From Acidobacteriaceae bacterium (lineage in GTDB: Bacteria; Acidobacteriota; Terriglobia; Terriglobales; Acidobacteriaceae): DNA of 43,910 nucleotides. Below are positions 13,830-21,517 of this stretch, piece by piece. The position numbers and the translations under genes are program-made. The DNA lies in assembly GCA_003162935.1 (NCBI GenBank), contig PLUW01000071.1, forward strand, positions 300-44,209, given 5' to 3'. A model generated the notes under the pieces. The model did not search any database. It saw only the letters and a list, made by a program, of their open reading frames with translations, and was not told the origin of the DNA. Position 1 is the stretch's first letter, and each line of letters begins with the position of its first letter.

Positions 13830-14612
13830 CTAGGTGCTGCCCGCGGCTTTGCCTCGGGCGGCGGCGGGCGCGGTCAGGAAATTGAGCCGGGCACGCAGCC
13901 GGACCATCGCCAGGGAATGAATCTGCGAGACGCGCGATTCGCCAATGCCGAGCGCGGCTCCAACTTCCTTCATGGTGAGTTCTTCGTAGTAGTAGAGCGC
14001 CAGCACACGCTGTTCCTTTTCCGGCAATTCGGAAACTGCCTGCTCCAGCAATTGCTTCGTCTCCGAGCGCAGGCACTGAAAAAACGGCGTCTCCTCGGGT
14101 TTCGCGGGAATGTAATCGGTGAGGTTCTCCTCTTTGCCGTCGCGCGGCGACTCGACGCGCAGGCTGCCGACTTCGAGACCGTCGAGCTCGGCGAGCAGCG
14201 CTTGCAGTTCACGCAGGCCGATCCCCATCTCCCGGGCGAGCTCATGTTCGTCGGGCGCGCGTCCGAGTTTGCCGGAAAGTTCGGCAAAAGCGGAATCGAC
14301 CAGGCGGCCTTTGCGGCGCAATTCGCGCGGACTCCAGTCCAGTTCGCGCAGGCTGTCGAGAATGGCGCCCCGGATGCGGAACTTGGCATAGGAACTGAAC
14401 TGCACCTGCTTGGACAGATCGAACTTATTGAGGGCATCGATCAGTCCGACTACGCCGGCGTGGACGAGATCCTCGAAGGGCACGTGGCGGGGCAGCCGCT
14501 CGTGAATGCGGCGCGCGATGTAGCGGACCTGCGGTAGCTGTTCCGTCAGGATGCGATCGCGTTCGGCATCGGTCTGCACCCGCTGATAGGCTTCGGCGGC
14601 ATGGTTGGTCAT
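13830..14612 (-). CDS. fliA: Flagellar RNA polymerase sigma factor FliA (sigma-28 type)
   Basis: This 260-aa sigma-70-family factor has regions 2, 3 and 4 but no region 1. Region 2 includes LPQVRYIARRIHERLPRHVP, FEDLVHAGVVGLIDALNKFD and FSSYAKFRIRGAILDSLREL. Region 3 is around LSGKLGRAPDEHELAREMG. Region 4 is LPEKEQRVLALYYYEELTMK followed by IGESRVSQIHSLAMVRLRARL. This layout matches FliA/WhiG, which drive late flagellar or developmental genes. Given the neighbours the flagellar role is clear. A 150-bp gap holding a palindromic repeat separates it from flhA; the usual flhF and flhG genes are not present between them. Confidence 0.94.
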   Translation of the reverse strand: MTNHAAEAYQRVQTDAERDRILTEQLPQVRYIARRIHERLPRHVPFEDLVHAGVVGLIDALNKFDLSKQVQFSSYAKFRIRGAILDSLRELDWSPRELRRKGRLVDSAFAELSGKLGRAPDEHELAREMGIGLRELQALLAELDGLEVGSLRVESPRDGKEENLTDYIPAKPEETPFFQCLRSETKQLLEQAVSELPEKEQRVLALYYYEELTMKEVGAALGIGESRVSQIHSLAMVRLRARLNFLTAPAAARGKAAGST

Positions 14613-14634
14613 GAGAATGGCCTGCTTTCGTTAA

Positions 14635-14725
14635 GTCGTTGTTAGTCGTCGGTCGTTAGTCGTTTGCTCCTGCTTATCGTTTGCATCCGATGCACCGAAC
14701 GACTGACGACTCACGACCAACGACG
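14635..14725. repeat. GTCGTTAGTCG-rich imperfect palindrome between flhA and fliA
   Basis: The left arm 14635-14665 (GTCGTCGGTCGTTAGTCG) is an imperfect inverse of the right arm 14697-14725 (CGACTGACGACTCACGACC), separated by about 31 nt. The arms resemble those at 5917-6021. The intergenic run TCAGTTGTCAGTTCTCAG near 18005-18025 has a similar flavour. Confidence 0.55.
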
Positions 14726-14762
14726 TACTCCAATGGATAGCGACCTTTTTTCATCGCAGCTT

Positions 14763-16886
14763 TCATCGGACCGTACCCAGCGACTGCACGGGAACCATGG
14801 GAGGAATTTCCAGGGGAGAGAGCACAACAACTTTGGGGAGGAAGGGTTCGAGCAGGCGGCGCAGATGAAAACGCGCGGGCGTGCCGCAGAGCAAAACCGG
14901 CGCGGTCTGGGCTACCTGCTCTCCCGCCAGCTGGCGCAAGCCATCGAGGATGCGGCGAACGAATGAGGGCTGCAAACCAGAGGGCTGCAATCCCGTGCCG
15001 GTCGCGGGCGGCGCCTGCGGGTTGAAGGCGCGGCTCAGTTCTTCTTCAATGCTGTGATCGAGCGTGAGCACGCGCAGGCCGCCGTCGTCGGAGAGCAGCG
15101 GGCGGACGAGCGCGCGGCCCAGACCCTGGCGGGCCGCCTCGACCAGCATTACCGGATGCTTGTTAGTAGCGGCGGCGTCGAGCAGCGTTTCCAGGATGCT
15201 GGGCAGGTCGCGAACCGAAACCTGCTCGCGCAGAAGTTGCTGCAACACTTTTTGCACTTCTCCGAGGCTGAGTATCTTGGGAACCAGTTCTTCGACCAGC
15301 TTGGGGTGGCTTTCACTGAGCCGGTCGAGCAGGCGCTTGGTTTCCTGCCGGGTCAGCAATTCGTAGGCGTGCAGACGGATCACTTCGGCGAGGTGGGTGG
15401 AGAGGACCGAAGTCTGGTCGACGACGGCATAGCCGGAGGTCAGCGCCTGCGATTCCAGGGCCCGGTCAATCCAAAGCGCGGCGACGCCGAACGCGGGCTC
15501 GCGGGTCGGCGTTCCGGCCAGCGGGGGCGGGTTGAGTTCGGAGCTAATGGCGAGGACCTTATCTTCGAGCATTTCCCAGCGGGCGATTTCGACGCCGCGC
15601 AGCGAGATGACATATTCACGCGGTTTGAGGCGGACGTTGTCGGTGATATGAATGGGTGGAACGATGAAGCCGAGCTGCACGGCCAGCGAGCTGCGCAGTG
15701 CCTTGACGCGGGCGAGCAGCTGTCCGCCTTGCTGCACGTCGACCAAGCCGACCAGGGCATAGCCGACTTCGAGTGAGAGTTCGTCGAGTTTGAGCAGATC
15801 TTCGATGGAGTCGGACTTGGCGGCCTTCTTGTCTTTCTCGCCCGTGGCGGCGGGCAGCGCGCCCGGGTCGGCAACTTCGATGACCCTGCCGTCTTTGTCT
15901 TTCAGGGGCTTGGGCAGGCGCGCGGCGAGCAGCAGGACGACGCCGGCAATGGCGAGGAAGGAAACCTTCGGCAGCCCGGGGATGCAAGCGAGCGCGACCA
16001 TAACGCCGGCGGCGATCTGCAGCGAGCGCCGTCGCGACAGCAGTTGCGTGCCGAGATCGGCGGAGAGGGTGGCGTTCGAGGAGGCGCGGGTCACCACCAT
16101 GCCTCCCGCCATCGAGACCAGAAGCGAAGGGATCAGGGTGACCAGGCCGTCGCCGACCGTGAGCACAGTGTAGGTCTTGAGCGCCTCGCGAAAGGGGATG
16201 TCGAGTTGGAAGACTCCAATGAGAAAGCCGGCCAGGATGTTGATGCCGGTGATCAGAATGGTAGCGATGGAATCGCGCTGGTTGAAACGCGCGGCGCCGT
16301 CCATGGCCCCGTAGAACTCGGCTTCGCGGGCTGTTTGTTCGCGGCGGGCGCGCGCCTGATGTTCGTCGATGAGTCCGGCATTGAGGTCGGCGTCGATGGC
16401 CATCTGCTTGCCGGGCAGCGCGTCGAGAGTGAAGCGCGCGGTGACTTCGGCGGTGCGCACCGCGCCGTGGCTGACCACGATGTACTGGATGGCGATGAGG
16501 GCAATGAAGAGAACGAACCCGACGATGTAGTTGCCGCCGACGACGAATTGCCCGAAGGCTTCGATGACGCGTCCGGCGGCCCCGGCGCCTTCGTTGCCGT
16601 GCAGCAGGATGCGGCGGCTGGACGCGAGGTTCAGTGACAGGCGGAACAAGGTGAGCAGAAGCAGCAGGCTGGGGAAAACGGAAAACTGCGCCGGGCGAAG
16701 GATCTGCAGCGCCGAGAGCAGGACCAGCACGGACGCGGCAAAACTGGTGGCGAGCAGGAGATCGAGCGCCATGGCCGGCAACGGCACGAGCATGACGAAC
16801 ACCAGGCTGACGGCGGCGATGGGAACGATCCATTCGACGAATTGATTGCGGGTGAGAGGTCCGGGGGCGGCGGCGGGGGTAGGCAT
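14763..16886 (-). CDS. flhA: Flagellar export apparatus protein FlhA
   Basis: This 707-aa FHIPEP-family subunit of the type III flagellar export gate is full length. Eight or so membrane segments fill the first about 320 residues, starting with VEWIVPIAAVSLVFVMLVPL and including the conserved LRLSLNLASSRRILLHG-like stretch and KQMAIDADLNAGLIDEHQAR. The cytoplasmic export-substrate domain follows a Lys/Asp-rich linker (KDKKAAKSDSIEDLL, about 345-365) and contains the DELSLEVGYALVGLVD start and the RQETKRLLDRLSESHPKLVE segment. The start codon shares its A with the FlhB stop (TGATG, 16888-16884), so the two are coupled. Confidence 0.96.
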   Translation of the reverse strand: MPTPAAAPGPLTRNQFVEWIVPIAAVSLVFVMLVPLPAMALDLLLATSFAASVLVLLSALQILRPAQFSVFPSLLLLLTLFRLSLNLASSRRILLHGNEGAGAAGRVIEAFGQFVVGGNYIVGFVLFIALIAIQYIVVSHGAVRTAEVTARFTLDALPGKQMAIDADLNAGLIDEHQARARREQTAREAEFYGAMDGAARFNQRDSIATILITGINILAGFLIGVFQLDIPFREALKTYTVLTVGDGLVTLIPSLLVSMAGGMVVTRASSNATLSADLGTQLLSRRRSLQIAAGVMVALACIPGLPKVSFLAIAGVVLLLAARLPKPLKDKDGRVIEVADPGALPAATGEKDKKAAKSDSIEDLLKLDELSLEVGYALVGLVDVQQGGQLLARVKALRSSLAVQLGFIVPPIHITDNVRLKPREYVISLRGVEIARWEMLEDKVLAISSELNPPPLAGTPTREPAFGVAALWIDRALESQALTSGYAVVDQTSVLSTHLAEVIRLHAYELLTRQETKRLLDRLSESHPKLVEELVPKILSLGEVQKVLQQLLREQVSVRDLPSILETLLDAAATNKHPVMLVEAARQGLGRALVRPLLSDDGGLRVLTLDHSIEEELSRAFNPQAPPATGTGLQPSGLQPSFVRRILDGLRQLAGEQVAQTAPVLLCGTPARFHLRRLLEPFLPKVVVLSPLEIPPMVPVQSLGTVR

Positions 16887-17986
16887 CAGCGGCGTCCTCT
16901 TTTTTCTGCGGCGGCGGCGGCGGCGCGGGCGCGAGCCTCGGCGCGGTAGACGGCCGCCAGAATTTCGGCAATGACGGTATAGAGTTTCGCGGGAATGCTC
17001 TGTCCCACCTCGACGGTGCGGTAGAGGGCGTGCGCGAGCGGCTTGTTCTCAACCATGGGAATGTTTTCCCAGCGCGCGATTTCCTTGATCTGCGCGGCCA
17101 GCAGGTTGCGTCCCTTGGCGACGACGATGGGCGCGGGCAGATCGGGGCGATATTCGAGCGCGACGGCGTAGGCGGTGGGATTGGTGATGACCACGGCGGC
17201 GCGCTTGGTGTCCGCGAGCATGCGGCGGCGGCGCACCTGGCGCTGCAGCCGCCGAATGCGGCCTTTGATGATGGGATTGCCTTCCGTTTCCTTGTATTCG
17301 TCTTTCATTTCCTGCCGGCTCATTTTCAGTTCGCTCGAAAGGTGCTGGCGCTCGAAGAAGTAGTCGAGAACCGACCAGAGAAGAAGCACGAGAGCGGATT
17401 TCCAGGCGACTTCGAAAACGCGGCTGCCGGCAAAGCCAAGCATGGCGTGCGCCGAGCGGCCCGGGAGCGCCATGAGCAAAGGCCAGTCGCGGCGCAGGCA
17501 GCCGACCGATACATAGGCGACGACGGCGGCGGGCAGCAGAGACTTGATCAGTCCGCGCAGCGCGGTAATCGAAAACAGTTGGCCGAGCTTGGCCGCCGGG
17601 CTCATGCGTGAAAGGTTGGGCGCGAGCGAGGTGGGAGCGAAGACCAGGCCTCCCTGCGCCAGCGCGGAAGAGAGCGCGGCCACCCATCCCAGGGCCAGCG
17701 CCGCGCCCACGGCGACGAAGAGTCCGGAGTGGCTCCAGACCGGAGGCAGCGCATCCATGCGCAGATTGCCGGAGATGGCGCCGTCTTTCATCGAAAATTC
17801 GAGGCAGTCGCGAAAAAAGCCGCGCCAGGCCAGAGGAAAGCTCGACAGCAGGGCAAAGAGAACGAAGACGGCGGCCATGCCGGAAGCGGCGCCGATGAGA
17901 TCGCGGCTGCGCGCGACCTGTCCTTTTTCGCGCGCCTTCTGGCGCCGCCGCGGAGTTGCCTGTTCGGTCTGGTTGGCTTCGGCCAT
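16886..17986 (-). CDS. flhB: Flagellar export switch protein FlhB, with NPTA in place of NPTH
   Basis: A 366-aa protein with four membrane segments (about 30-230) and a cytoplasmic domain that controls the rod/hook-to-filament substrate switch after cleavage between Asn and Pro. The N-terminal EANQTEQATPRRRQKAREKG and the later SRQEMKDEYKETEGNPIIKG-type linker are characteristic. The cleavage motif reads VITNPTAYAVALEY, so the usual His after NPT is Ala (GCC codon, read directly). Asn and Pro are kept, so cleavage may still occur but possibly at a changed rate. The C-terminus is Ala/Arg-rich. It is followed by flhA with a one-base overlap. Confidence 0.95.
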   Translation of the reverse strand: MAEANQTEQATPRRRQKAREKGQVARSRDLIGAASGMAAVFVLFALLSSFPLAWRGFFRDCLEFSMKDGAISGNLRMDALPPVWSHSGLFVAVGAALALGWVAALSSALAQGGLVFAPTSLAPNLSRMSPAAKLGQLFSITALRGLIKSLLPAAVVAYVSVGCLRRDWPLLMALPGRSAHAMLGFAGSRVFEVAWKSALVLLLWSVLDYFFERQHLSSELKMSRQEMKDEYKETEGNPIIKGRIRRLQRQVRRRRMLADTKRAAVVITNPTAYAVALEYRPDLPAPIVVAKGRNLLAAQIKEIARWENIPMVENKPLAHALYRTVEVGQSIPAKLYTVIAEILAAVYRAEARARAAAAAAEKRGRR

Positions 17987-18039
17987 AAATCAGCTCTCGG
18001 TTCTCAGTTGTCAGTTCTCAGTTTTCGGTTCGCAGTGAG

Positions 18040-18837
18040 TCAGTGCGCGAGTTTCAGAATCCTTTCCGAGGCGTCGAGGGCACGGCCAAAGCGGGCATCG
18101 AAGAAACGCGGCCAGAGGGCAACTCCCCCGCACAGCAGCGCCAAGCCCAAAAGATTCTTGATCGAGATGCCAACAAACAGAACGGGCAATTGCGGCGAAG
18201 CCTTGCCGATAAAACCAAGCGCGGCATCGGCAAACAAGCTCGCGACCACGACCGGCGCGGCGATCTGCAGACCGGCCACAAACATGCCCCCGGAAAATTC
18301 GAAGAGCGCGTGCACTGCCGGCCAGGTAAGAGAAAAGTGGCCGGGCGGCAGATACTCGAAGCTGCGCCCGAGTCCACGCAACAGCCAGTGTGGGACGCCG
18401 AGCTGAAGAAAGAGCAGGAGCACGATCAATTCGTAGAAAGTGGAAAGTACTCCGGAATCGGCCTGACTGTTGTCGGGATTCATGAGGCTGGCGAGGGAAT
18501 ATCCCATCTGCACGCCGCATACCTGACCGGCAATCTGTCCGGCCTCGAAGATGAGCTGGAGGGTCAATCCGAGAAGGAACCCAATGGCGAATTCGCCGGG
18601 CAAAATCACGAGGAGCGCGGCCGGGGAAATCGCGGCCGGAGGCGCGGGAACCAGCGGCGCCATGAACGCGGTGAGCAGAAAAGCGAGTCCAACTTTGACG
18701 CGAGGGGGGACAGCGGCGCTGCCGAAGAAGGGCGCAACCACCAGCAGGCCGGTGACGCGCGACCCGGCGATCATCCAGGCAGCGACGGTGCGCTCGAGGG
18801 GCAGGGCAAACGGCATCGCTATGGGCATCTGGAGCAC
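18040..18837 (-). CDS. fliR: Flagellar export protein FliR
   Basis: This 265-aa inner-membrane export-gate subunit has about six hydrophobic segments. Recognisable family stretches are VAAWMIAGSRVTGLLVVAPF, VPPRVKVGLAFLLTAFMAPL, EFAIGFLLGLTLQLIFEAGQ and IAGQVCGVQMGYSLASLMNP. The conserved FEAGQIAGQ is intact. FliR joins FliP and FliQ in the export pore. A 73-bp gap containing a dispersed repeat copy separates it from fliQ, and 53 bp separate it from flhB. Confidence 0.95.
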   Translation of the reverse strand: MLQMPIAMPFALPLERTVAAWMIAGSRVTGLLVVAPFFGSAAVPPRVKVGLAFLLTAFMAPLVPAPPAAISPAALLVILPGEFAIGFLLGLTLQLIFEAGQIAGQVCGVQMGYSLASLMNPDNSQADSGVLSTFYELIVLLLFLQLGVPHWLLRGLGRSFEYLPPGHFSLTWPAVHALFEFSGGMFVAGLQIAAPVVVASLFADAALGFIGKASPQLPVLFVGISIKNLLGLALLCGGVALWPRFFDARFGRALDASERILKLAH

Positions 18838-18862
18838 AATTACCTCAACCGCGACAAACTAC

Positions 18863-18888
18863 AGATCCCTCGCTGCGCTCGGGATGAC
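18863..18888 (+). repeat. Divergent copy of the dispersed intergenic repeat, inside the flagellar cluster
   Basis: GATCCCTCGCTGCGCTCGGG followed by ATGACA shares the CTCGCTNCGCTCNGGATGACA core with the copies at 4241-4276 and 21445-21480. It lies between fliR and fliQ. Confidence 0.6.
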
Positions 18889-18910
18889 AATTTCTTACTT
18901 CGCCATCGAT

Positions 18911-19180
18911 TCATCGGACAAAAGGGTGAAAGTCGGACCACAGGCCGATGGTGAAAAACATCAGCTTGCGCAACATCCAGGGAAACAACACGAGGATGGC
19001 CCCCGCCATCACCGCCAGACGCGGCACGTGGGACAAAGTCTGATCCTGCAACGAAGTCAGCACCTGCGCGACATTGACGAGCAAGCTGACGAACACCGCG
19101 ATCAACAGCAGCGGCGCGCCCATCAGCAGAGCCATCTGCAGGGTGTGGCGGAACAGCGCGACAACTTGTTCTGTGCCCAT
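18911..19180 (-). CDS. fliQ: Flagellar export protein FliQ
   Basis: An 89-aa two-helix membrane protein of normal family length. The first helix is about LLMGAPLLLIAVFVSLLVNV, then the conserved QVLTSLQDQTLSHVPRLA loop, then VMAGAILVLFPWMLRKLMFF. It works with FliP and FliR as the core pore of the export gate. It lies 9 bp after fliP on the same strand. Confidence 0.95.
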   Translation of the reverse strand: MGTEQVVALFRHTLQMALLMGAPLLLIAVFVSLLVNVAQVLTSLQDQTLSHVPRLAVMAGAILVLFPWMLRKLMFFTIGLWSDFHPFVR

Positions 19181-19189
19181 ACGCGCCTT

Positions 19190-19957
19190 TCAGGAAAAAC
19201 TCCGCATCAGGGAACCGATGAGCAGGTTCCAGCCGTCGACCACGACGAACAAAAGAATCTTGAGGGGGGTGGAAATAATGACCGGCGGCAGCTGCATCAT
19301 GCCGATCGATGTGGTGATGGCCGCGGTCACCAGATCGATGACGATAAAGGGCAGAAACAGAGCGGCGCCGATGCGAAAACCGACCTGCAGCTCGCTCAGG
19401 AGATAGGCGGGCGCGACGATGCGCATGCCGAGATCCTCCGGACGCGCCGGACGCGGCTCGTGCGCCAGTTCGACGAAAAGCGCGAGGTCTTTTTCGCGGG
19501 CGTATTTCAGCATGAAATGGCGCATGGGTACGATTGAGCGATCGAGAGCCGCCATCATGGTGATGTGTCCGGCGTCGAGCGGGACCACGGCATCGTTGTA
19601 GATGGCGGCGCCCACCGGCTGCATGAGGAAGAACGTGAGGATAAGCGAAAGCCCGATGAGCGTCTGATTGCTGGGCGTGGTCTGGGTGCCGAGCGCCTGG
19701 CGGAGAAAATGAAAGACGATGAGCAGGCGCACGAACGGAGTCATCGACAAAACGATGGCCGGAATCAACGTCAGCAGCGTGAGCAGTACGACGATGTTCC
19801 AGGGAGCGGAACTGCCGGGGGCGGACCCGCCAGGCAAGAGACCCGGCAGCGACAAGTCGGGCGCCGCCCGCGGGTGCGCCCAGAGCGGGGCGGCGGTGGC
19901 TACGAGCAAAACCAAAAGCAATCGGAGGAGACCGATCGAACTGCGCCGTGAGCGCAT
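19190..19957 (-). CDS. fliP: Flagellar export protein FliP
   Basis: A 255-aa protein with a cleavable signal sequence (about 1-27, LLRLLLVLLVATAAPLWA), as expected for FliP. Four membrane segments follow. Family blocks VVLLTLLTLIPAIVLSMTPF, FLRQALGTQTTPSNQTLIGL, LAPAYLLSELQ-like APAYLLSELQVGFRIGAALF and IIDLVTAAITTSIGMM-type stretches are present. It forms the export pore with FliQ and FliR. The start codon shares one base with the fliO stop (TGATG), so translation is coupled. Confidence 0.96.
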   Translation of the reverse strand: MRSRRSSIGLLRLLLVLLVATAAPLWAHPRAAPDLSLPGLLPGGSAPGSSAPWNIVVLLTLLTLIPAIVLSMTPFVRLLIVFHFLRQALGTQTTPSNQTLIGLSLILTFFLMQPVGAAIYNDAVVPLDAGHITMMAALDRSIVPMRHFMLKYAREKDLALFVELAHEPRPARPEDLGMRIVAPAYLLSELQVGFRIGAALFLPFIVIDLVTAAITTSIGMMQLPPVIISTPLKILLFVVVDGWNLLIGSLMRSFS

Positions 19958-20328
19958 CAGCTGGCTTCTCCGGATTCTGCGGCCGGGGCGGATTCGTCCG
20001 GCAGCCGTGCCAGAAGGGTGACCGAGCCGGGGCTGGAGCCGATCAGAAAGCGCTGGCGCTCAAACTGGATGATGGAGATGAAGCGGCGGTCGCCGAGAGC
20101 AGCGCTCTCACGAACGCGGAGCGCCTTGCGTGGGCCGCGCGCACGAGAGATCAACGATCTCAAAGTTGCGGAGCGCGCGAGCTCTTTGATACGGCTGGCG
20201 GCGAGCGCAAAAAAGCGCCGCGAGTCGGGTACTGTGTCCGCCCGCGTGGCTTCCACGTTTGCCAACCCTGTCGGTGCATAGTCCCATCGGGGGCGTTCCT
20301 CCGCGCTGGTGATCGTCCGGGGTTCCAT
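19957..20328 (-). CDS. fliO: FliO-like flagellar assembly protein without a membrane segment
   Basis: This 123-aa protein ends in the beta-rich FliO domain (about 68-110: ALRVRESAALGDRRFISIIQ, then RQRFLIGSSPGSVTLLARLP), the same pattern as LxxLGpkrsLxLVxVGgxrLLLG in FliO. FliO normally begins with a membrane helix and helps assemble the FliP ring. Here the first 65 residues are polar (ITSAEERPRWDYAPTGLANV) and no hydrophobic helix is visible. The ATG directly abuts the fliN stop, and no usable upstream start is seen. Position between fliN and fliP supports the identity. The domain match is by eye. Confidence 0.72.
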   Translation of the reverse strand: MEPRTITSAEERPRWDYAPTGLANVEATRADTVPDSRRFFALAASRIKELARSATLRSLISRARGPRKALRVRESAALGDRRFISIIQFERQRFLIGSSPGSVTLLARLPDESAPAAESGEAS

Positions 20329-20622
20329 CTAGGCCAACTCCGTCAAGCGCACGGCCAGTTGGTTGTTCACGACTTCAAACTCGCTCCAGGCGATCAATTC
20401 GTCGTTGACACGCAGGGGAACGTCTTGCCCCACGGTCCAGGGCGTGGCGACGATGCGGCCGTGTTCCAGCTGAACGAGATCGCTGACGGTGAAGTTGGGG
20501 ACGGGGATCTCGACGGTGAGCAGGCAGGGCAGAGCTTCGACGCGCTGCCATTTTTCCTCGAGGGGTTCGGCAACAGGATCGGCGGACGGCGCAGATGGCT
20601 TCGCTTGGGCAGCGGCGGCCAT
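20329..20622 (-). CDS. fliN: Short flagellar motor switch protein FliN
   Basis: A 97-aa single SpoA-domain protein. A short Ala/Pro-rich leader is followed by WQRVEALPCLLTVEIPVPNF, then VSDLVQLEHGRIVATPWTVG, then VPLRVNDELIAWSEFEVVNN, ending QLAVRLTELA. FliN is the most abundant C-ring subunit and docks the FliH/FliI export ATPase. An AAGGG Shine-Dalgarno lies just upstream. The second SpoA protein of the window (11859-12749) is longer, and the division of labour between them is unknown. Confidence 0.9.
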   Translation of the reverse strand: MAAAAQAKPSAPSADPVAEPLEEKWQRVEALPCLLTVEIPVPNFTVSDLVQLEHGRIVATPWTVGQDVPLRVNDELIAWSEFEVVNNQLAVRLTELA

Positions 20623-20712
20623 TACCCTTGCCTCTTCTGCGTCCGCGCGATCGACAGCCGGAATATTTCCGTCCGCATCATTTGCATTGGCACCGTGTGC
20701 ATCTTGCAGCGC

Positions 20713-21201
20713 TTACATCTGAACCAGAAATTCGGTGAAGTACACATTCTCGACCGCCAATTGCGGCACTCGTTCCTGCAGGGCTCGCAGGAGGTCGTCC
20801 TTAAGCTGGCGTTTGCCCTCGGCCTTGAGCATTTCGTCGGGTTGCGCGGTGGCCAGGACGGAGAGGATGGTGTCGCGCACCGCCGCCGTGGGCGTGGCTT
20901 CCGCCGGGTTGCGGGGGAGCGGGTGTGCCAATCCGAGGGTGATGCCGACCCGCAGGTAGGCACGCTGGCTGGAGCCGTTGAGATTGCCGCTGAGATTCAC
21001 GACAAAGGTTTCGAGGGGGAAGGTGGATTCCACGGCGGTGGAGGACGCGCTGGTCGAGCGCTGGGGGCCGAGCCACAGGTAGATGCCGGCAGCCCCGAGA
21101 GTCAAAGCAAGCATCGCGGCCACTCCGCCCCTCTTACTTTTATGGGGGCTTTTCTTTTGGGGCGCGCTCTTGGGTGCGGGAGTGACTTCCAGATCCGGCA
21201 T
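20713..21201 (-). CDS. fliL: Flagellar basal-body protein FliL
   Basis: A 162-aa single-pass membrane protein that supports the stator. A Lys/Pro-rich cytoplasmic start (SAPQKKSPHKSKRGG) is followed by one helix (VAAMLALTLGAAGIYLWLG, about 28-46). The periplasmic FliL domain has PLETFVVNLSGNLNGSSQRA, YLRVGITLGL and a C-terminal LQERVPQLAVENVYFTEFLV with the typical final FxxFxxQ-like FLVQM. The ATG at 21201 lacks a good Shine-Dalgarno. The frame continues to a TTG at 21252, which looks less likely. It is the first gene of the flagellar cluster seen here. Confidence 0.88.
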   Translation of the reverse strand: MPDLEVTPAPKSAPQKKSPHKSKRGGVAAMLALTLGAAGIYLWLGPQRSTSASSTAVESTFPLETFVVNLSGNLNGSSQRAYLRVGITLGLAHPLPRNPAEATPTAAVRDTILSVLATAQPDEMLKAEGKRQLKDDLLRALQERVPQLAVENVYFTEFLVQM

Positions 21202-21517
21202 GCTGCGGATGGTTGCAAGCAGCGTGCCGCGCCTCACATCGGTACAAACCAAAAGGCGGTGGAGGGAAATGGGCTGGAATCAGGGAATTGAAGACATGCA
21301 ACCGGCTCACCGAGAATCAGCTGCCGCGATGCTCCAGGTTTCTGAGTACGCTCTCATGAAAAGAGTCAAACATAAGCCGAGGACGGGTTCCGCAGCGATT
21401 AAGATTCGCTCGGTTTGCGGCCCAGGAAGTGGGATTGCTGCGGGCAAAAGCAGGTCCTTCGCTTCGCTCAGGATGACAAGTCTTAGTGATGACGACCAAC
21501 CTGCTCCACCACCGATA
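21202..21517. other. Intergenic region between folP and fliL
   Basis: These 316 bp contain no convincing gene. A dispersed repeat copy occupies 21445-21480. I do not see a sigma-28 or sigma-54 type promoter for fliL, so the flagellar start site is not placed. Confidence 0.5.
21445..21480 (+). repeat. Dispersed 36-nt intergenic repeat, copy 2
   Basis: Identical to 4241-4276 except for one base in the middle (GCTTCGCT for GCTCCGCT). It lies 17 kb from the first copy, upstream of fliL and downstream of folP. Confidence 0.8.

Noticed and set aside
11745-14537. Long plus-strand frames over the flagellar genes
   Set aside because: They are antisense to FliN-like, FliM and FliA genes with recognisable motifs; no family resemblance in the plus-strand products.
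19948-21291. 447-aa plus-strand frame
   Set aside because: Antisense to fliO, fliN and fliL.
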